Assembly (NCBI RefSeq): GCF_000428985.1
Contig: NZ_AUAZ01000018.1
Span: 1 to 64,000 of the forward strand
DNA from: Marinobacterium litorale DSM 23545
GTDB taxonomy: Bacteria > Pseudomonadota > Gammaproteobacteria > Pseudomonadales > Balneatricaceae
Length of the DNA: 64,000 bases
Reading direction: 5' to 3'
Each line of letters opens with the position of its first letter. Positions within the stretch are counted from its first letter, which is position 1. The notes beneath the pieces were generated by a model that was not told the origin of the DNA, ran no database searches, and saw nothing but the letters and a program-made list of their open reading frames with translations. Both the position numbers and the translations under genes were made by a program. This document shows, piece after piece, positions 40,866 to 49,893 of this stretch.

Positions 40866-41954
40866 TTAGCGCCGTGTCAGGTAAACCCCGCACTCAAGGT
40901 GGTCTGTATACGGAAACTGATCGAACACGGCAAACCGCTCTATCCGGTGACTCCGGGTAATTACCTTCAGATTTTCTTTCAATGTTTCCGGATTACAGGA
41001 GATATACAGTATATGCGGGTATTCAATGACCTGTGAGACGGTCTCGTCATCCAGACCGGCTCTGGGCGGATCCACCAGCACCGTGGAGAAGCGGCACTCT
41101 TCTAGCGCCAGTCCCTGAACCTTGCGCGTCTCTTTCTGACCTTTCAACACCAGCGACAGGTCTTCTGAGGGCATCCGCAGCACATCGATATTGTCGATAC
41201 CGTTCTGCTCGATATTAAAGCGCGCCGAACGTACCGACTCCTTGGATATCTCTGTGGCGACTACCCGTCGGAAATTCTGCGCCAGCGGCAGCGTGAAGTT
41301 ACCGTTCCCGCAATAAAACTCCACCAGGTCACCACCGGCATCACGACTGGCATCCAGTGCCCAGGCGATCATCTGCCGACAGACTTCACCGTTAGGCTGG
41401 GTAAAGCTGTTTTCAGTTTGCTTGTAACTGTAGGTGCGCCCGTTTATATCGAGCTGCTCAATAACAAAATCCTTATCCAGAACGATCTTATTCTTGCGTG
41501 AGCGGCCAATAATATCGATACCGAACTTTTCACGCAGCGGACGCACCGCCTCGATCCACTCATCACCAATCGGCCGATGGTAAAGCAGGCTGACCAGCAA
41601 TTCGCCTGAAAGAGTGCTGAGAAAGTCGATCTGAAACAGTTTAAAACGCAGACGTGGATCGGGACGGATCACATCCAGCAGCTCAAACATCATATCGTGG
41701 ATACGCCGCGATACCATGGGGCAACGGTCTATCCGAACCGGCGCACGCTTATTCCCCGGCTCGAACATCACATAATACAGATCGTCGCCGTCATGCCAGA
41801 CACGGAACTCGGCACGCATCCGGTAGTGTTCCGTCGGTGATCGGTAAAGGTCCACGTCGGGAATGTCGAACTCGGCGAAAGTCGCCTCCACGTAGGCGCG
41901 TTTGCGCTGCAGTTGAGCTTCGTACTGACTGGGATCGACCTGGGGCAAAGACAT
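40866..41954 (-). CDS. trmA: tRNA (uracil-54-C5)-methyltransferase
   Basis: Makes ribothymidine at position 54 of tRNA using SAM. The 362 aa begin SLPQVDPSQYEAQLQRKRAYVEATF, as TrmA does. The SAM site VEFYCGNGNFTLPLA and the catalytic Cys in YISCNPETLKENL are present, with DPPRAGLD before it. ATG 41954 has GAGG five bases upstream; the frame is open 15 codons further but without a better site. Confidence 0.96.
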   Translation of the reverse strand: MSLPQVDPSQYEAQLQRKRAYVEATFAEFDIPDVDLYRSPTEHYRMRAEFRVWHDGDDLYYVMFEPGNKRAPVRIDRCPMVSRRIHDMMFELLDVIRPDPRLRFKLFQIDFLSTLSGELLVSLLYHRPIGDEWIEAVRPLREKFGIDIIGRSRKNKIVLDKDFVIEQLDINGRTYSYKQTENSFTQPNGEVCRQMIAWALDASRDAGGDLVEFYCGNGNFTLPLAQNFRRVVATEISKESVRSARFNIEQNGIDNIDVLRMPSEDLSLVLKGQKETRKVQGLALEECRFSTVLVDPPRAGLDDETVSQVIEYPHILYISCNPETLKENLKVITRSHRIERFAVFDQFPYTDHLECGVYLTRR

Positions 41955-42023
41955 GGTAACCTCGGTGTGGGGCAAAACAGGGCGCGATTCTAGCAGCACC
42001 GCCCCGGCGCTCCAACATCCGCT

Positions 42024-43244
42024 TCAGCCACCGGTCCAGCACCGGCTCAGGCGACGGGCATATTCACCGCTGTACATCTCCCAGTCCGCCTGACGGCCGA
42101 CCTGTTTAATCTGGGACAGGTACTCCAGACAAAGCTGTCCACTCAGCCTGCACTCCAGACGATTGGGGGGATCGGGCAAAAGCGAGTCGGCAACGTGTAA
42201 CGCCGTTAACACACTGAACGAGGCATCGCCTGCCCCTTTTGGCGTCGCATGATAGAGCACTGCCCGCACCACCACCGGCGAAACACCCCAGCGTTGCAGC
42301 ATGGAAGCGGCCAGCTCACTGTGACTGACCTGATACTCCAGCTTTTCCATCGCCGTTAGAGAACGGCCCAGCAGCACCGCGCGTTCCGCCACCTGGAGAT
42401 AACGTTGCGGATCCAGCATCACCAATGCCCGCATACCCAGATCATGAAACAACCCCGCCGCCATCGCCTGAAGCTGCTGAATACGGTCACGCCCGTGAAC
42501 CTGGGCCATGCGCTGGGCCAGCAGTCCACACGCCAGCGCCCGGTCAGTCAAACCCGAGAACGGAAACCCTTTCCACCCCTCCGGCTCGGCAAAGGCCAGC
42601 TCTGCATGCACTCTCAGATTGAGTGCCCGCAGCGTACGAAAGCCAACCTGTGGCACCACGTCATTGATATTGAATATATGCTTATCGAAGCCAAACAGCG
42701 GAGAGTTGAGCAGAGCGAGCACACCACGTAGCTGAGCCACGGCACCACGATAGCTGGGTGCGACCTGAGTCACACGCTCATCAGCCCGGTCATCGATAAA
42801 ACTGTCCAGCACACCCACCTGAGCCGGTGGCGGCGACAGGCCACCCAGCGCTTCGAAGAGGTCACAAAATACCGAGCTGTTTAGCCGATCACGTACCCGA
42901 CGAGCCCGGGCAACTGTCATTTTGAGTTTTTCGGCGGGGATATTGGCCTGCAACGAGGCGTGCGCAAGATCACTCCCCTCGACCACAAACCGGGCGCTGG
43001 CATCCTGGCTCAGCAGCAAACGGATGATATTGGGCCAGCGTTCACCCAACTTACGCAGTAATCTGAGCACACTCAGACTGTCTCCCCGGGTTCGCACCAC
43101 AACAAGCTCAGGCGATGGGACTTCCTCATCGTCCAGCAACGCCAGCAACTCAGTCGCACTTTCACAGCGTTGAATCGCCCAGCCATCCAGCTGAAATGCG
43201 CCACCAACTGGCAAACCGATCTCGCAAACTATTAACCTCTCCAT
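42024..43244 (-). CDS. HDOD-domain protein with degenerate receiver-like N-terminus
   Basis: 406 aa. Residues 1 to about 115 look like a receiver fold (RLIVCEIGLPVG..., ELVVVRTRGDSLSVLRLLRKLGERWPNIIRLLLS) without the phosphorylation Asp. The rest is an HDOD domain (LLNSPLFGFDKHIFNINDVVPQVGFRTLRALNL, AAGLFHDLGMRALVML, HSELAASMLQRWGVSPVVVRAVLYHATP). HDOD proteins usually lack phosphodiesterase activity and act in signalling, often with c-di-GMP proteins. ATG 43244 has AGGTGG upstream. It is divergent from metG. Confidence 0.88.
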   Translation of the reverse strand: MERLIVCEIGLPVGGAFQLDGWAIQRCESATELLALLDDEEVPSPELVVVRTRGDSLSVLRLLRKLGERWPNIIRLLLSQDASARFVVEGSDLAHASLQANIPAEKLKMTVARARRVRDRLNSSVFCDLFEALGGLSPPPAQVGVLDSFIDDRADERVTQVAPSYRGAVAQLRGVLALLNSPLFGFDKHIFNINDVVPQVGFRTLRALNLRVHAELAFAEPEGWKGFPFSGLTDRALACGLLAQRMAQVHGRDRIQQLQAMAAGLFHDLGMRALVMLDPQRYLQVAERAVLLGRSLTAMEKLEYQVSHSELAASMLQRWGVSPVVVRAVLYHATPKGAGDASFSVLTALHVADSLLPDPPNRLECRLSGQLCLEYLSQIKQVGRQADWEMYSGEYARRLSRCWTGG

Positions 43245-43301
43245 GGATGCCACCTGATTTAATCGGACCCTTTACCTGGAGTAGCGGCCCGCCTGTTTCC
43301 C

Positions 43302-43330
43302 TTCATAAGCTCGCTAATAAAGCGTAAAAT
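43302..43330 (+). promoter_or_regulatory. Candidate metG promoter
   Basis: TTCATA, a 17-bp spacer and TAAAAT (43325-43330), giving a leader of about 30 nt before the metG ATG. Confidence 0.45.
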
Positions 43331-43369
43331 CGCCCGCTATCCTATTCGCGAACAAGATTTGAGCTCCCG

Positions 43370-45415
43370 ATGACCGAAAGCAAGCGCAAGATTCTCGTTA
43401 CCAGTGCCCTGCCCTATGCCAACGGGCCCATCCACCTGGGCCATCTCGTGGAATATATTCAGACCGACATCTGGGTGCGTTTTCAGAAACAGCGTGGCCA
43501 CCAGTGTACGTATGTCTGCGCGGATGATGCCCATGGCACGCCGATTATGCTCAAGGCAGACCAGCTGGGACTTTCGCCGCAGGAACTGATCGATAAAGTC
43601 AGCGCCGAGCACCAGCGTGACTTCGCCGGTTTCATGGTCGGGTTTGACAACTATTACTCTACCCACTCGGAAGAGAACCGTCATTTCGCAACGCTTATTT
43701 ATCAGCGTTTGCATGACGCCGGTCATATTGCGCGCCGAACAATCACCCAAGCGTTTGACCCTGAGAAGCAGATGTTCCTGCCTGACCGCTTCATCAAGGG
43801 CGAGTGCCCCAAGTGTGGCGCAGCGGACCAGTACGGCGACTCCTGTGAGGCCTGCGGTGCCACCTATCAGCCCACCGAACTGAAAAACGCCTACTCCGCG
43901 ATCTCCGGTGCCAAACCTGTCGAGAAGGAGTCGGAGCACTTTTTCTTCAAGCTGGGCGACTTCGACCAGTTCCTGCGCACCTGGGTTAACGAGCACGTGC
44001 AAAGCCAGATGATCCACAAGCTCAACGAGTGGTTCGAATCCGGCCTGCAGCAGTGGGATATCTCCCGTGATGCGCCCTACTGGGGTTTCCAGATCCCGGG
44101 CCAAGAGAACAAGTACTTCTATGTCTGGTTGGACGCGCCTATCGGTTACATGGCCAGCTTCAAGAACTGGTGTGACAAGAACGGCGTCGACTTCGACGAA
44201 TACTGGAAACCAGGCTCCAGCGCCGAGCTGTACCACTTTATCGGCAAGGATATCGCCTACTTCCACACGCTGTTCTGGCCCGCCGAGTTGCACGGTGCCG
44301 GCTTCCGCACACCCACCGGGGTGTTCTGCCATGGCTTCCTGACCGTTAACGGCCAGAAGATGTCCAAATCCCGCGGCACCTTCATCATGGCGGAAACCTA
44401 CCTCAAGCACCTGCGCCCGGAATATCTGCGTTATTACTTTGCGGCCAAGCTCAGCTCCGGTATCGACGATATCGACCTGAGCCTGGAAGACTTCCGTTTC
44501 CGCGTCAATTCCGACCTGGTCAACAAAGTGGTCAACATCGCCAGCCGCTGTGCAGGCTTCATTCACAAAAAGTTTGACGGCGAACTGGATAGCCAACTGA
44601 CCAACGCGGGCCTCTACCACGAAGCGGTCTCGGCCGGGCGCAGCATCGCCGAAGCCTACGAGAAGCGTGAGTACAGCCGCGCCATGCGTGAAATCATGCA
44701 GATCGCGGACAAAGCCAACCAGTATATCGATAACGCCGAGCCCTGGGTGCTGGCCAAGCAGGAAGGCCGTGAAGCCGAGGTCCAGGCATGCTGCACCCTG
44801 GGCATCAACCTGTTCCGCGTAATCATCAGCTACCTGGCACCGGTGTTGCCGCACGTGGCACAGGAGGCGGCCGCCTTCCTGAATATTGACGGCTTTACCT
44901 GGGACGCTATCGAGAAACCGCTGCTCAGCCACAAGATCAACAAGTTCAAGCCACTGATGCAGCGCGTGGAACCGGAAGCGATCGAGAAGATGATCGAAGA
45001 CTCCCGACAGAGCCTGGAGGCCGCCGCTGCGGTGCAGCCGGCCAAGGCAAAAGCGGCGAAGAAACCGGAACAGGAAGCGATCGCCGATACCATCGAGTTT
45101 GGGGATTTTGCCAAGGTCGATCTGCGCATCGCCCGGATCGCCAAAGCGGAACATGTGGAGGGAGCCGACAAACTGCTGCGCCTGACACTGGATATCGGCG
45201 AGGAGAATACCCGCAATGTATTTGCAGGTATCAAGTCGGCCTACAACCCGGAGGAGCTGGAAGGCAAGCTCACCGTGATGGTCGCCAACCTGGCACCGCG
45301 TAAGATGAAGTTCGGTGTATCCGAAGGGATGGTGCTCGCCGCCGGACCTGGCGGCAAAGAGCTTTGGATTCTGGAGCCACACGAAGGTGCTCAGCCGGGC
45401 ATGCGAATCAAGTAG
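43370..45415 (+). CDS. metG: Methionyl-tRNA synthetase
   Basis: Charges tRNA-Met. The 681 aa comprise the class I catalytic core with HLGHLVEY (HIGH motif) and KMSKSRG (KMSKS), a zinc-binding knuckle ([21 protein letters not shown]), the anticodon-binding helical domain, and a C-terminal Trbp111-like tRNA-binding OB fold (about 570-681; [34 protein letters not shown]). A long Ala/Lys linker joins the last domain. It is the usual MetG1 dimeric form. Confidence 0.98.
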   Translation: MTESKRKILVTSALPYANGPIHLGHLVEYIQTDIWVRFQKQRGHQCTYVCADDAHGTPIMLKADQLGLSPQELIDKVSAEHQRDFAGFMVGFDNYYSTHSEENRHFATLIYQRLHDAGHIARRTITQAFDPEKQMFLPDRFIKGECPKCGAADQYGDSCEACGATYQPTELKNAYSAISGAKPVEKESEHFFFKLGDFDQFLRTWVNEHVQSQMIHKLNEWFESGLQQWDISRDAPYWGFQIPGQENKYFYVWLDAPIGYMASFKNWCDKNGVDFDEYWKPGSSAELYHFIGKDIAYFHTLFWPAELHGAGFRTPTGVFCHGFLTVNGQKMSKSRGTFIMAETYLKHLRPEYLRYYFAAKLSSGIDDIDLSLEDFRFRVNSDLVNKVVNIASRCAGFIHKKFDGELDSQLTNAGLYHEAVSAGRSIAEAYEKREYSRAMREIMQIADKANQYIDNAEPWVLAKQEGREAEVQACCTLGINLFRVIISYLAPVLPHVAQEAAAFLNIDGFTWDAIEKPLLSHKINKFKPLMQRVEPEAIEKMIEDSRQSLEAAAAVQPAKAKAAKKPEQEAIADTIEFGDFAKVDLRIARIAKAEHVEGADKLLRLTLDIGEENTRNVFAGIKSAYNPEELEGKLTVMVANLAPRKMKFGVSEGMVLAAGPGGKELWILEPHEGAQPGMRIK

Positions 45416-45428
45416 CGCGACTCCCGCT

Positions 45429-45456
45429 AAAAGAGCCGGCCCAGCGCCGGCTTTTT
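45429..45456. terminator. Terminator shared by metG and the convergent LysE-type gene
   Basis: GCCGGC and GCCGGC pair around a 5-nt loop, flanked by A and T runs, 20 bp after the metG stop. It reaches the stop codon of the convergent gene. Confidence 0.85.
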
Positions 45457-46069
45457 ACTGCCTGCTCAGTAACAGATTAGCACCGGATACAGCTAAAAAG
45501 GTGGCACACCCCTTGTTAAACCGAGCCGCCATTTTAGGCTTCGAAAACCAGCTGCGCAGGTACAGGCCAAACATCGAATAGATTGATATGGCCAGCATCT
45601 CCAGCAGTAGAAAGGTCAGCCCAAGCACAAAAAACTGTTCCTTCACATCGCCCGCCACATCGACAAACTGCGGCAGGAACGCGGTAAAAATCAGAATCGC
45701 CTTTGGGTTCCCCGCTGCCAGCGCAAACTCCTGCCGAACTAACGCTGCGCGGTTTTGAGTGGCATTCACGTCGGAGACCGGACTTGCCTGGGAGCGCCAG
45801 AGCTTAAAAGCGATCCAAAGCAGGTACAGCGCGCCCACCAGCTTTATTAAGAAAAACAGCGTTTCCGACGTATACAGCACCACCGCCAAACCGGATGCGG
45901 CCAGAGCAATCATCCCGGAAAACGCCGTAATACGCCCCAGCCCCGCGATGAAAGCAGACTGAAAACCATAGCAACGCGCGTTATTCATGGACAGCAAGTT
46001 GTTGGGCCCCGGCGTCATATTGAGGGCAAAGCATGCCGGTATAAAAAGTAATAACTTCCAGAGTTCCAT
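45455..46069 (-). CDS. LysE/RhtB-family amino-acid exporter
   Basis: 204 aa inner-membrane protein with about six helices. The family signature LNMTPGPNNLLSMNNARCYGFQSAFIAGLGRITAF is near the N-terminus, and NPKAILIFTAFLPQFVD follows. Members export basic, neutral or branched-chain amino acids; the substrate cannot be read from the sequence. ATG 46069 (MELWKLL) has GGGA upstream. The 155-bp leader contains a promoter, a short Ile/Val/Leu-rich ORF and competing hairpins, suggesting attenuation control by branched-chain aminoacyl-tRNA. Confidence 0.9.
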   Translation of the reverse strand: MELWKLLLFIPACFALNMTPGPNNLLSMNNARCYGFQSAFIAGLGRITAFSGMIALAASGLAVVLYTSETLFFLIKLVGALYLLWIAFKLWRSQASPVSDVNATQNRAALVRQEFALAAGNPKAILIFTAFLPQFVDVAGDVKEQFFVLGLTFLLLEMLAISIYSMFGLYLRSWFSKPKMAARFNKGCATFLAVSGANLLLSRQ

Positions 46070-46106
46070 CGTCGTTCCCGATCTATCCGAGCCCACAGAG
46101 GGTAAT

Positions 46107-46134
46107 AAAAAAACCCACCTCGCTGGGTGGGTTT
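46107..46134 (-). terminator. Rho-independent terminator in the LysE-type leader (attenuator stem 3:4)
   Basis: On the minus strand AAACCCACC and GGTGGGTTT pair, followed by a T run of seven in all. It ends about 40 bp before the start codon of the LysE-type gene and 136 bp after the MFS stop. It may terminate both MFS transcripts and leader transcripts. Confidence 0.85.
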
Positions 46135-46137
46135 ATG

Positions 46138-46171
46138 ACGCCTTGATCGCGTGCCAGAACGCCCACCGCTC
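46138..46171 (-). promoter_or_regulatory. Antiterminator region of the candidate attenuator
   Basis: On the minus strand GGTGGG (within 46161-46167) is complementary to CCCACC in the 5' arm of the following terminator, so pairing here would prevent termination. The neighbouring CTGGCACGCGAT (46146-46157) can instead pair, with a small bulge, with ATCGTGCGAG inside the leader peptide codons. This gives the alternating 1:2, 2:3, 3:4 layout of classical attenuators. Drawn by eye; no energies calculated. Confidence 0.55.
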
Positions 46172-46207
46172 CTAGAGAGAGATGATGACTCGCACGATTG
46201 ATCGCAT
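46172..46207 (-). CDS. Candidate attenuator leader peptide MRSIVRVIISL
   Basis: Eleven codons, of which six encode Ile, Val or Leu (three ATC, GTG, GTC, CTC), ending in TAG just before the antiterminator region. The frame is open upstream to another ATG at 46222, giving the 16-residue MKSSLMRSIVRVIISL, but that ATG lies almost at the predicted transcription start. The ribosome-binding site is poor for either start. The composition resembles ilv-type leader peptides. Low branched-chain aminoacyl-tRNA would stall the ribosome here and favour read-through. Confidence 0.5.
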   Translation of the reverse strand: MRSIVRVIISL

Positions 46208-46229
46208 AAGGCTTGATTTCATCGTTTGA

Positions 46230-46257
46230 TCATTATGGATGCGGTCATTATTGTCAA
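46230..46257 (-). promoter_or_regulatory. Promoter of the LysE-type leader
   Basis: On the minus strand perfect TTGACA (46252-46257), a 16-bp spacer and TAATGA (46230-46235). It starts right after the MFS stop codon, so the LysE-type gene has its own transcript. Confidence 0.6.
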
Positions 46258-46269
46258 CCCGGCCCGGGG

Positions 46270-47469
46270 TTAGACACTGGGCGCTATGTCGTTAACCTTC
46301 ACCGCGCCAGCGCGGCGGCGAATATGCAGACCAAGGCCCAGCAGGACCAGCGACATCATGGAGAGCAGCATGAAGCCGGGCTGCAGGAATCCGCTGACAT
46401 CGCGGATAAAGCCGAGCAAGAGGTTACCCAGAGCGCCGCCCAGCCCGAAGGTCACCATGCAGATACCGCTGATCTGCATGGTTGCAGTGGCGGAGTACTG
46501 CTGGTTTACCCAGCCCGCGACGATCCCCCACATCGGGAAGTACATCAAGCCATAACCGAAGCTTGCCAGCAGCACCATCTCGGCGGGGCTATAGGAGAAC
46601 GCCAGCTGGCCGAGTGCGAATACCGCGAAGATCAGGAGCAGCGCGGTTGCATGGCCCTTGCGATCCGCCAGCTTACCGGTTACGAAGCCGGCGACCATGC
46701 CGGTAATTCCAACGGTAGACCAGCTGTAACCGCCCAACTCAGCCGGCAGTTTCAACTCTTCCAGATAGGTGTTGAGCCAGGTTGAAAACGGCATGGTGCA
46801 GAAGCCAACCAGAAAGCAGATCAGACAGGCAAAGAAAGCGGTGCGTTCAGTGAACAGGGTTTTGAGTAACTGGGATACCGGAATCGCCGCTGGACCACTA
46901 CCCGCCGCATGCAGTTCAGGTTCAGGCAGGGTGCGCAGCATGTACCAGGTAACGCCCAATACCAGCGCACCCATTATCCCCGCCAGGCGCCAGCTACTCT
47001 CCCAGCCCCAGAACGGTACGATCCACAGAATAACCAGCCCTGTGATTCCGTACCCCCAGGCCGTACCGCTGGATGCACTGGAAAGATAGGTAGACCGGCG
47101 ATCCTGTGGCGCGCAACGGCTGATGATTTCGACAATAGCCCCCCAGCTCATGGCTGCACTCGCTGCCAGAACGACCAGCGCCAGAATAATATTCAGCGGT
47201 TGCTGCAACATCGGCATGCTGAACAGCAGCGACGTAGAAATCGCACCGCTCACCAGGGCAATCTTTCGTGTACCCAGCTTAGGCCCGATCAGACCCAGGA
47301 TCAGTGCGCCCCCCAGATAAGCCAACTGAGTCAAGGCACCGGCCAGCGCCAGATGCCAGTAACTGAGACCTGTAGATTCCCGCATCAGGGGCACTAGGGC
47401 CGCAAACAGGAACATTCCAAAGCCATGGCTGACCACTTGGTTCATGCCAAAAACAACCGCCATACGCAT
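46270..47469 (-). CDS. MFS transporter
   Basis: 399 aa with about 12 membrane helices (MAVVFGMNQVVSHGFGMFLFAALVPLM...ALAGALTQLAYLGGALILGLIGPKLGTRKIALVSG) and a central cytoplasmic loop after helix 6 (RTLPEPELHAAG). The motif-A-like loop G-K-L-A-D-R-K-G-H is seen between helices 8 and 9. Substrate unknown. ATG 47469 (MRMAVVFG) has GGAG eight bases upstream. It is divergent from a LysR-type gene that probably controls it. Confidence 0.88.
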   Translation of the reverse strand: MRMAVVFGMNQVVSHGFGMFLFAALVPLMRESTGLSYWHLALAGALTQLAYLGGALILGLIGPKLGTRKIALVSGAISTSLLFSMPMLQQPLNIILALVVLAASAAMSWGAIVEIISRCAPQDRRSTYLSSASSGTAWGYGITGLVILWIVPFWGWESSWRLAGIMGALVLGVTWYMLRTLPEPELHAAGSGPAAIPVSQLLKTLFTERTAFFACLICFLVGFCTMPFSTWLNTYLEELKLPAELGGYSWSTVGITGMVAGFVTGKLADRKGHATALLLIFAVFALGQLAFSYSPAEMVLLASFGYGLMYFPMWGIVAGWVNQQYSATATMQISGICMVTFGLGGALGNLLLGFIRDVSGFLQPGFMLLSMMSLVLLGLGLHIRRRAGAVKVNDIAPSV

Positions 47470-47564
47470 ATCAGTGACTCCATCCTCGACGAGGCAGGCG
47501 CAGCCCAATGCGCGCCGACGGAGCGACAATAATCAGTTGTCAGGATTCATCAAAGCGAATTATA

Positions 47565-47581
47565 TTGAGCTCTACATTCAA
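47565..47581. promoter_or_regulatory. Possible LysR-type operator
   Basis: TTGA-N9-TCAA lies in the 130-bp divergent region between the MFS and LysR genes, 19 bp before the LysR start. It has the T-N11-A architecture expected for LysR regulators. Confidence 0.35.
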
Positions 47582-47599
47582 CTTTATTGAAGTCTGAGC

Positions 47600-48490
47600 A
47601 TGGCCGACCTTCCTATCCCGCTGCTGCGTACATTCGTTGTTGTTGCCGATACACTGAACCTGACGACAGCAGCAAACTTGTTGCACCGAGCCCCCTCAAC
47701 AATCAGCATGCAGATCAACCGCTTAGAGGATCTGGTGACGACACAGCTGCTACGGCGAGGACAGTACGGGGTACGGCTGACCGTTGCCGGTGAGCACCTC
47801 AACACTCACGCGCAGCAGTTGCTGGCGATGCATGATCGAATTCTGGGCGGATTTCAGAACGCGGATATTACCGGCAAGGTACGTCTTGGCACCCATGACC
47901 TTTACATTACCCGGGCTCTGACGCCGTTGCTGGAGAGCTACAAGCTCTGCTACCCGGAGGCGCAACTGGAAGTGATCTGCGACCATCGACCCGGTTACCT
48001 GGCCTCACTGGTTGAGGATCATCGGCTGGATATCGCACTGGTGGAAATGCCGGCCCTGTCGGATGGTGGCTTACGTATGAGCCAGGACCGCCTAGTCTGG
48101 GTACGCGGAGAGCATCATCCGCTTCAGCCTGACGAACCTATCCCGCTGGCCATGTTTCCGGATGGATGCTTTTATCGCGAATCTGCGATCAAGGCGATGC
48201 AACGCCGAGGCCTACCCTACCGAGTAACCTTTACCAGCCATAGCCGAGCCGGCGTATTGGCGGCGGTGCGGGCAGGCCTGGGGATCGGCGTACTGCCCCT
48301 GATGGCCCTGGAACCCGGGCTTCAGGTGATCGAAGAAGACCTCCCACCGCTACCACAGACAGAAGCAACCCTGTTCATGGCTGAAAAGGCCAATGCGGCA
48401 ACCGCTCGTCTGGCTCAAACCATCGAGGAGAGCCCCCTGTTCCGCCACCCGGAGCTAAGCAGCCTGCTGGAACCCACAGCTCAGGAGTAA
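47600..48490 (+). CDS. LysR-family transcriptional regulator
   Basis: 296 aa: N-terminal winged helix (LLRTFVVVADTLNLTTAANLLHRAPSTISMQINRLEDLVTTQLLRR) and a C-terminal substrate-binding-like co-inducer domain (VRLGTHDLYITRALTPLLESYKLCYPEAQLEVICDHRPG, RAGLGIGVLPLMAL). It is divergent from the MFS gene. The 3' end overlaps the convergent DUF6482-like gene by 10 bp. Confidence 0.93.
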   Translation: MADLPIPLLRTFVVVADTLNLTTAANLLHRAPSTISMQINRLEDLVTTQLLRRGQYGVRLTVAGEHLNTHAQQLLAMHDRILGGFQNADITGKVRLGTHDLYITRALTPLLESYKLCYPEAQLEVICDHRPGYLASLVEDHRLDIALVEMPALSDGGLRMSQDRLVWVRGEHHPLQPDEPIPLAMFPDGCFYRESAIKAMQRRGLPYRVTFTSHSRAGVLAAVRAGLGIGVLPLMALEPGLQVIEEDLPPLPQTEATLFMAEKANAATARLAQTIEESPLFRHPELSSLLEPTAQE

Positions 48491-48801
48491 TCCTGATCCG
48501 GATTGGCCAGTTTTACCTCCAGCGGCGCTGGCTTTTCACCTGCGGGCATGCCGATCATCTCGTTGTACGGGCTTTCGTGAACCAACACTGTATGCGTGAC
48601 ACCCAGCCCCTTGAACGGATACTTGGCATCGAGCTGACTGTGGAAGCGCATAATCACGCCGTTGTCATCACACAGATTCAGAAGCTCGTCACCTGTTTGC
48701 AGCTTTATCTGGACCAGATACAGACTGCTCTCGAAAGCCCGAAGAACCAATCGATCAATCTGTCCGGCGCTTTGTTTCACGTCGTCTAACACTATTTTCA
48801 T
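48481..48801 (-). CDS. Small conserved protein, DUF6482-like
   Basis: 106 aa, soluble. MKIVLDDVKQSAGQIDRLVLRAFESSLYLVQIKLQTGDELLNLCDDNGVIMRFHSQLDAKYPFKGLGV resembles a family of small Pseudomonas/Marinobacter proteins of unknown function. ATG 48801 has GGGAG six bases upstream; nine more codons are open upstream without a better site. No function assigned. Confidence 0.75.
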   Translation of the reverse strand: MKIVLDDVKQSAGQIDRLVLRAFESSLYLVQIKLQTGDELLNLCDDNGVIMRFHSQLDAKYPFKGLGVTHTVLVHESPYNEMIGMPAGEKPAPLEVKLANPDQDYS

Positions 48802-48909
48802 CACGCTCTCCCTGTTGCATTTTTGCATTTACGAAGACCCGGCCAGAACAGTTTATTTTCAGTGCGTTTTTGGGTTAAAACACCTAGCGACTTCTGACGG
48901 AGACAGAGC

Positions 48910-49863
48910 ATGAGATTTCTGATCATTGGCGCAGGTGGCATTGGTTGTTATTACGGAGCCCGCCTGCTGGAAGCCGGGCACAGGGTCACCTTTGTTGCCC
49001 GCGGGGCGCATCTGGACGCGATGCAGGAAACCCTGACCGTGGAGCATGAAGCGCTTCACTTTAGCGGCAAAGTCGATGCCCGTGCCATGGACGCCGTTGT
49101 TCAACAAACCCAATGTGACGATTTTGACCTCATCATCGTGGCGTTAAAATCCGGCGCATCCGCAGGCTGGCTTGAGCAGTGCAGCACCTGGCTGAAGAAT
49201 GGGCGTACGCCCCTGCTGTCTCTGCAAAACGGCGTCGACAACGAGCCTCAGATTGCAGAATGCGTCGGCGAGTCACGCACGCTGGGCGGCCTGGCGGTTC
49301 GTATCGGCGGTCATATCATTGCCCCGGGCCAGGTGGAAGCACGGGGACCGGCTCAGGTCGTGATGGGATACTGGCCCAACACCAGGTCCGATGATGCGCG
49401 CCTGAACAGGCTGACTCAGGTATTTAACGAAGCCGGCATTCCGACCCGGGTCTCCGCGGAGATACGCTATGAACTGTGGAAAAAGCTGGTCATCAACAAC
49501 GGTGTGAATCCGCTAAGCGCCTTGACCGGGCTGGATACCCGCACCCTCACCGCGGACCCCGTTCTGGGGGCCACCGTCTACCGGATGATGCAGGAAACCG
49601 CCGTGGCTGCGAAGGCCGATGATGTGGAGCTGACCGCCACCGATGTGGATGAGATGTTCGAACTGATCAGCACCTTCGACGCGATAAAAACGTCGATGCT
49701 GGTGGATCGTGAAAAGGGCCGCCCGCTGGAGCTGGACGACATCAGCGGGGCCGTGATTCGCCGCTGCGAACAACTTGGACAACAAGCGCCCTGGACCTCA
49801 ACCGTAGAGCGATTGCTCCGCCTCGACATCCGCCCTTTGCAATGGCGGCCTCAGCCGGGATAA
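48910..49863 (+). CDS. panE: 2-dehydropantoate 2-reductase (ketopantoate reductase)
   Basis: NADPH-dependent reduction of ketopantoate to pantoate in CoA synthesis. The 317 aa have the Rossmann motif MRFLIIGAGGIGCYYGARLLEAGH, SLQNGVDNEPQIAE, the catalytic Lys/Asn region YELWKKLVINNGVNPLSALTG and the C-terminal KTSMLVDREKGRPLELDDISGAVI. GGAGAC precedes the ATG. It is a member of the broad PanE/ApbA family; paralogues sometimes act on other 2-oxo acids. Confidence 0.93.
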   Translation: MRFLIIGAGGIGCYYGARLLEAGHRVTFVARGAHLDAMQETLTVEHEALHFSGKVDARAMDAVVQQTQCDDFDLIIVALKSGASAGWLEQCSTWLKNGRTPLLSLQNGVDNEPQIAECVGESRTLGGLAVRIGGHIIAPGQVEARGPAQVVMGYWPNTRSDDARLNRLTQVFNEAGIPTRVSAEIRYELWKKLVINNGVNPLSALTGLDTRTLTADPVLGATVYRMMQETAVAAKADDVELTATDVDEMFELISTFDAIKTSMLVDREKGRPLELDDISGAVIRRCEQLGQQAPWTSTVERLLRLDIRPLQWRPQPG

Positions 49864-49893
49864 TGCCCGGCTTTCAATGATGAGGACCTTGGG

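Noticed and set aside
40834..40893. Longer N-terminus for the LplT-PlsC-ligase fusion
   Set aside because: It would overlap trmA, is not hydrophobic or conserved-looking, and the ATG at 40833 has a good ribosome-binding site.
43337..45382. A very long open frame antisense to metG
   Set aside because: It mirrors a textbook methionyl-tRNA synthetase codon for codon, has no recognisable domain or ribosome-binding site, and arises from high-GC codon bias.
46107..46134. Explaining the hairpin only as the MFS gene terminator
   Set aside because: It lies 136 bp after the MFS stop, behind a good promoter and a patterned short ORF, and has a competing complementary segment. It may serve both roles, but the simple reading leaves that structure unexplained.
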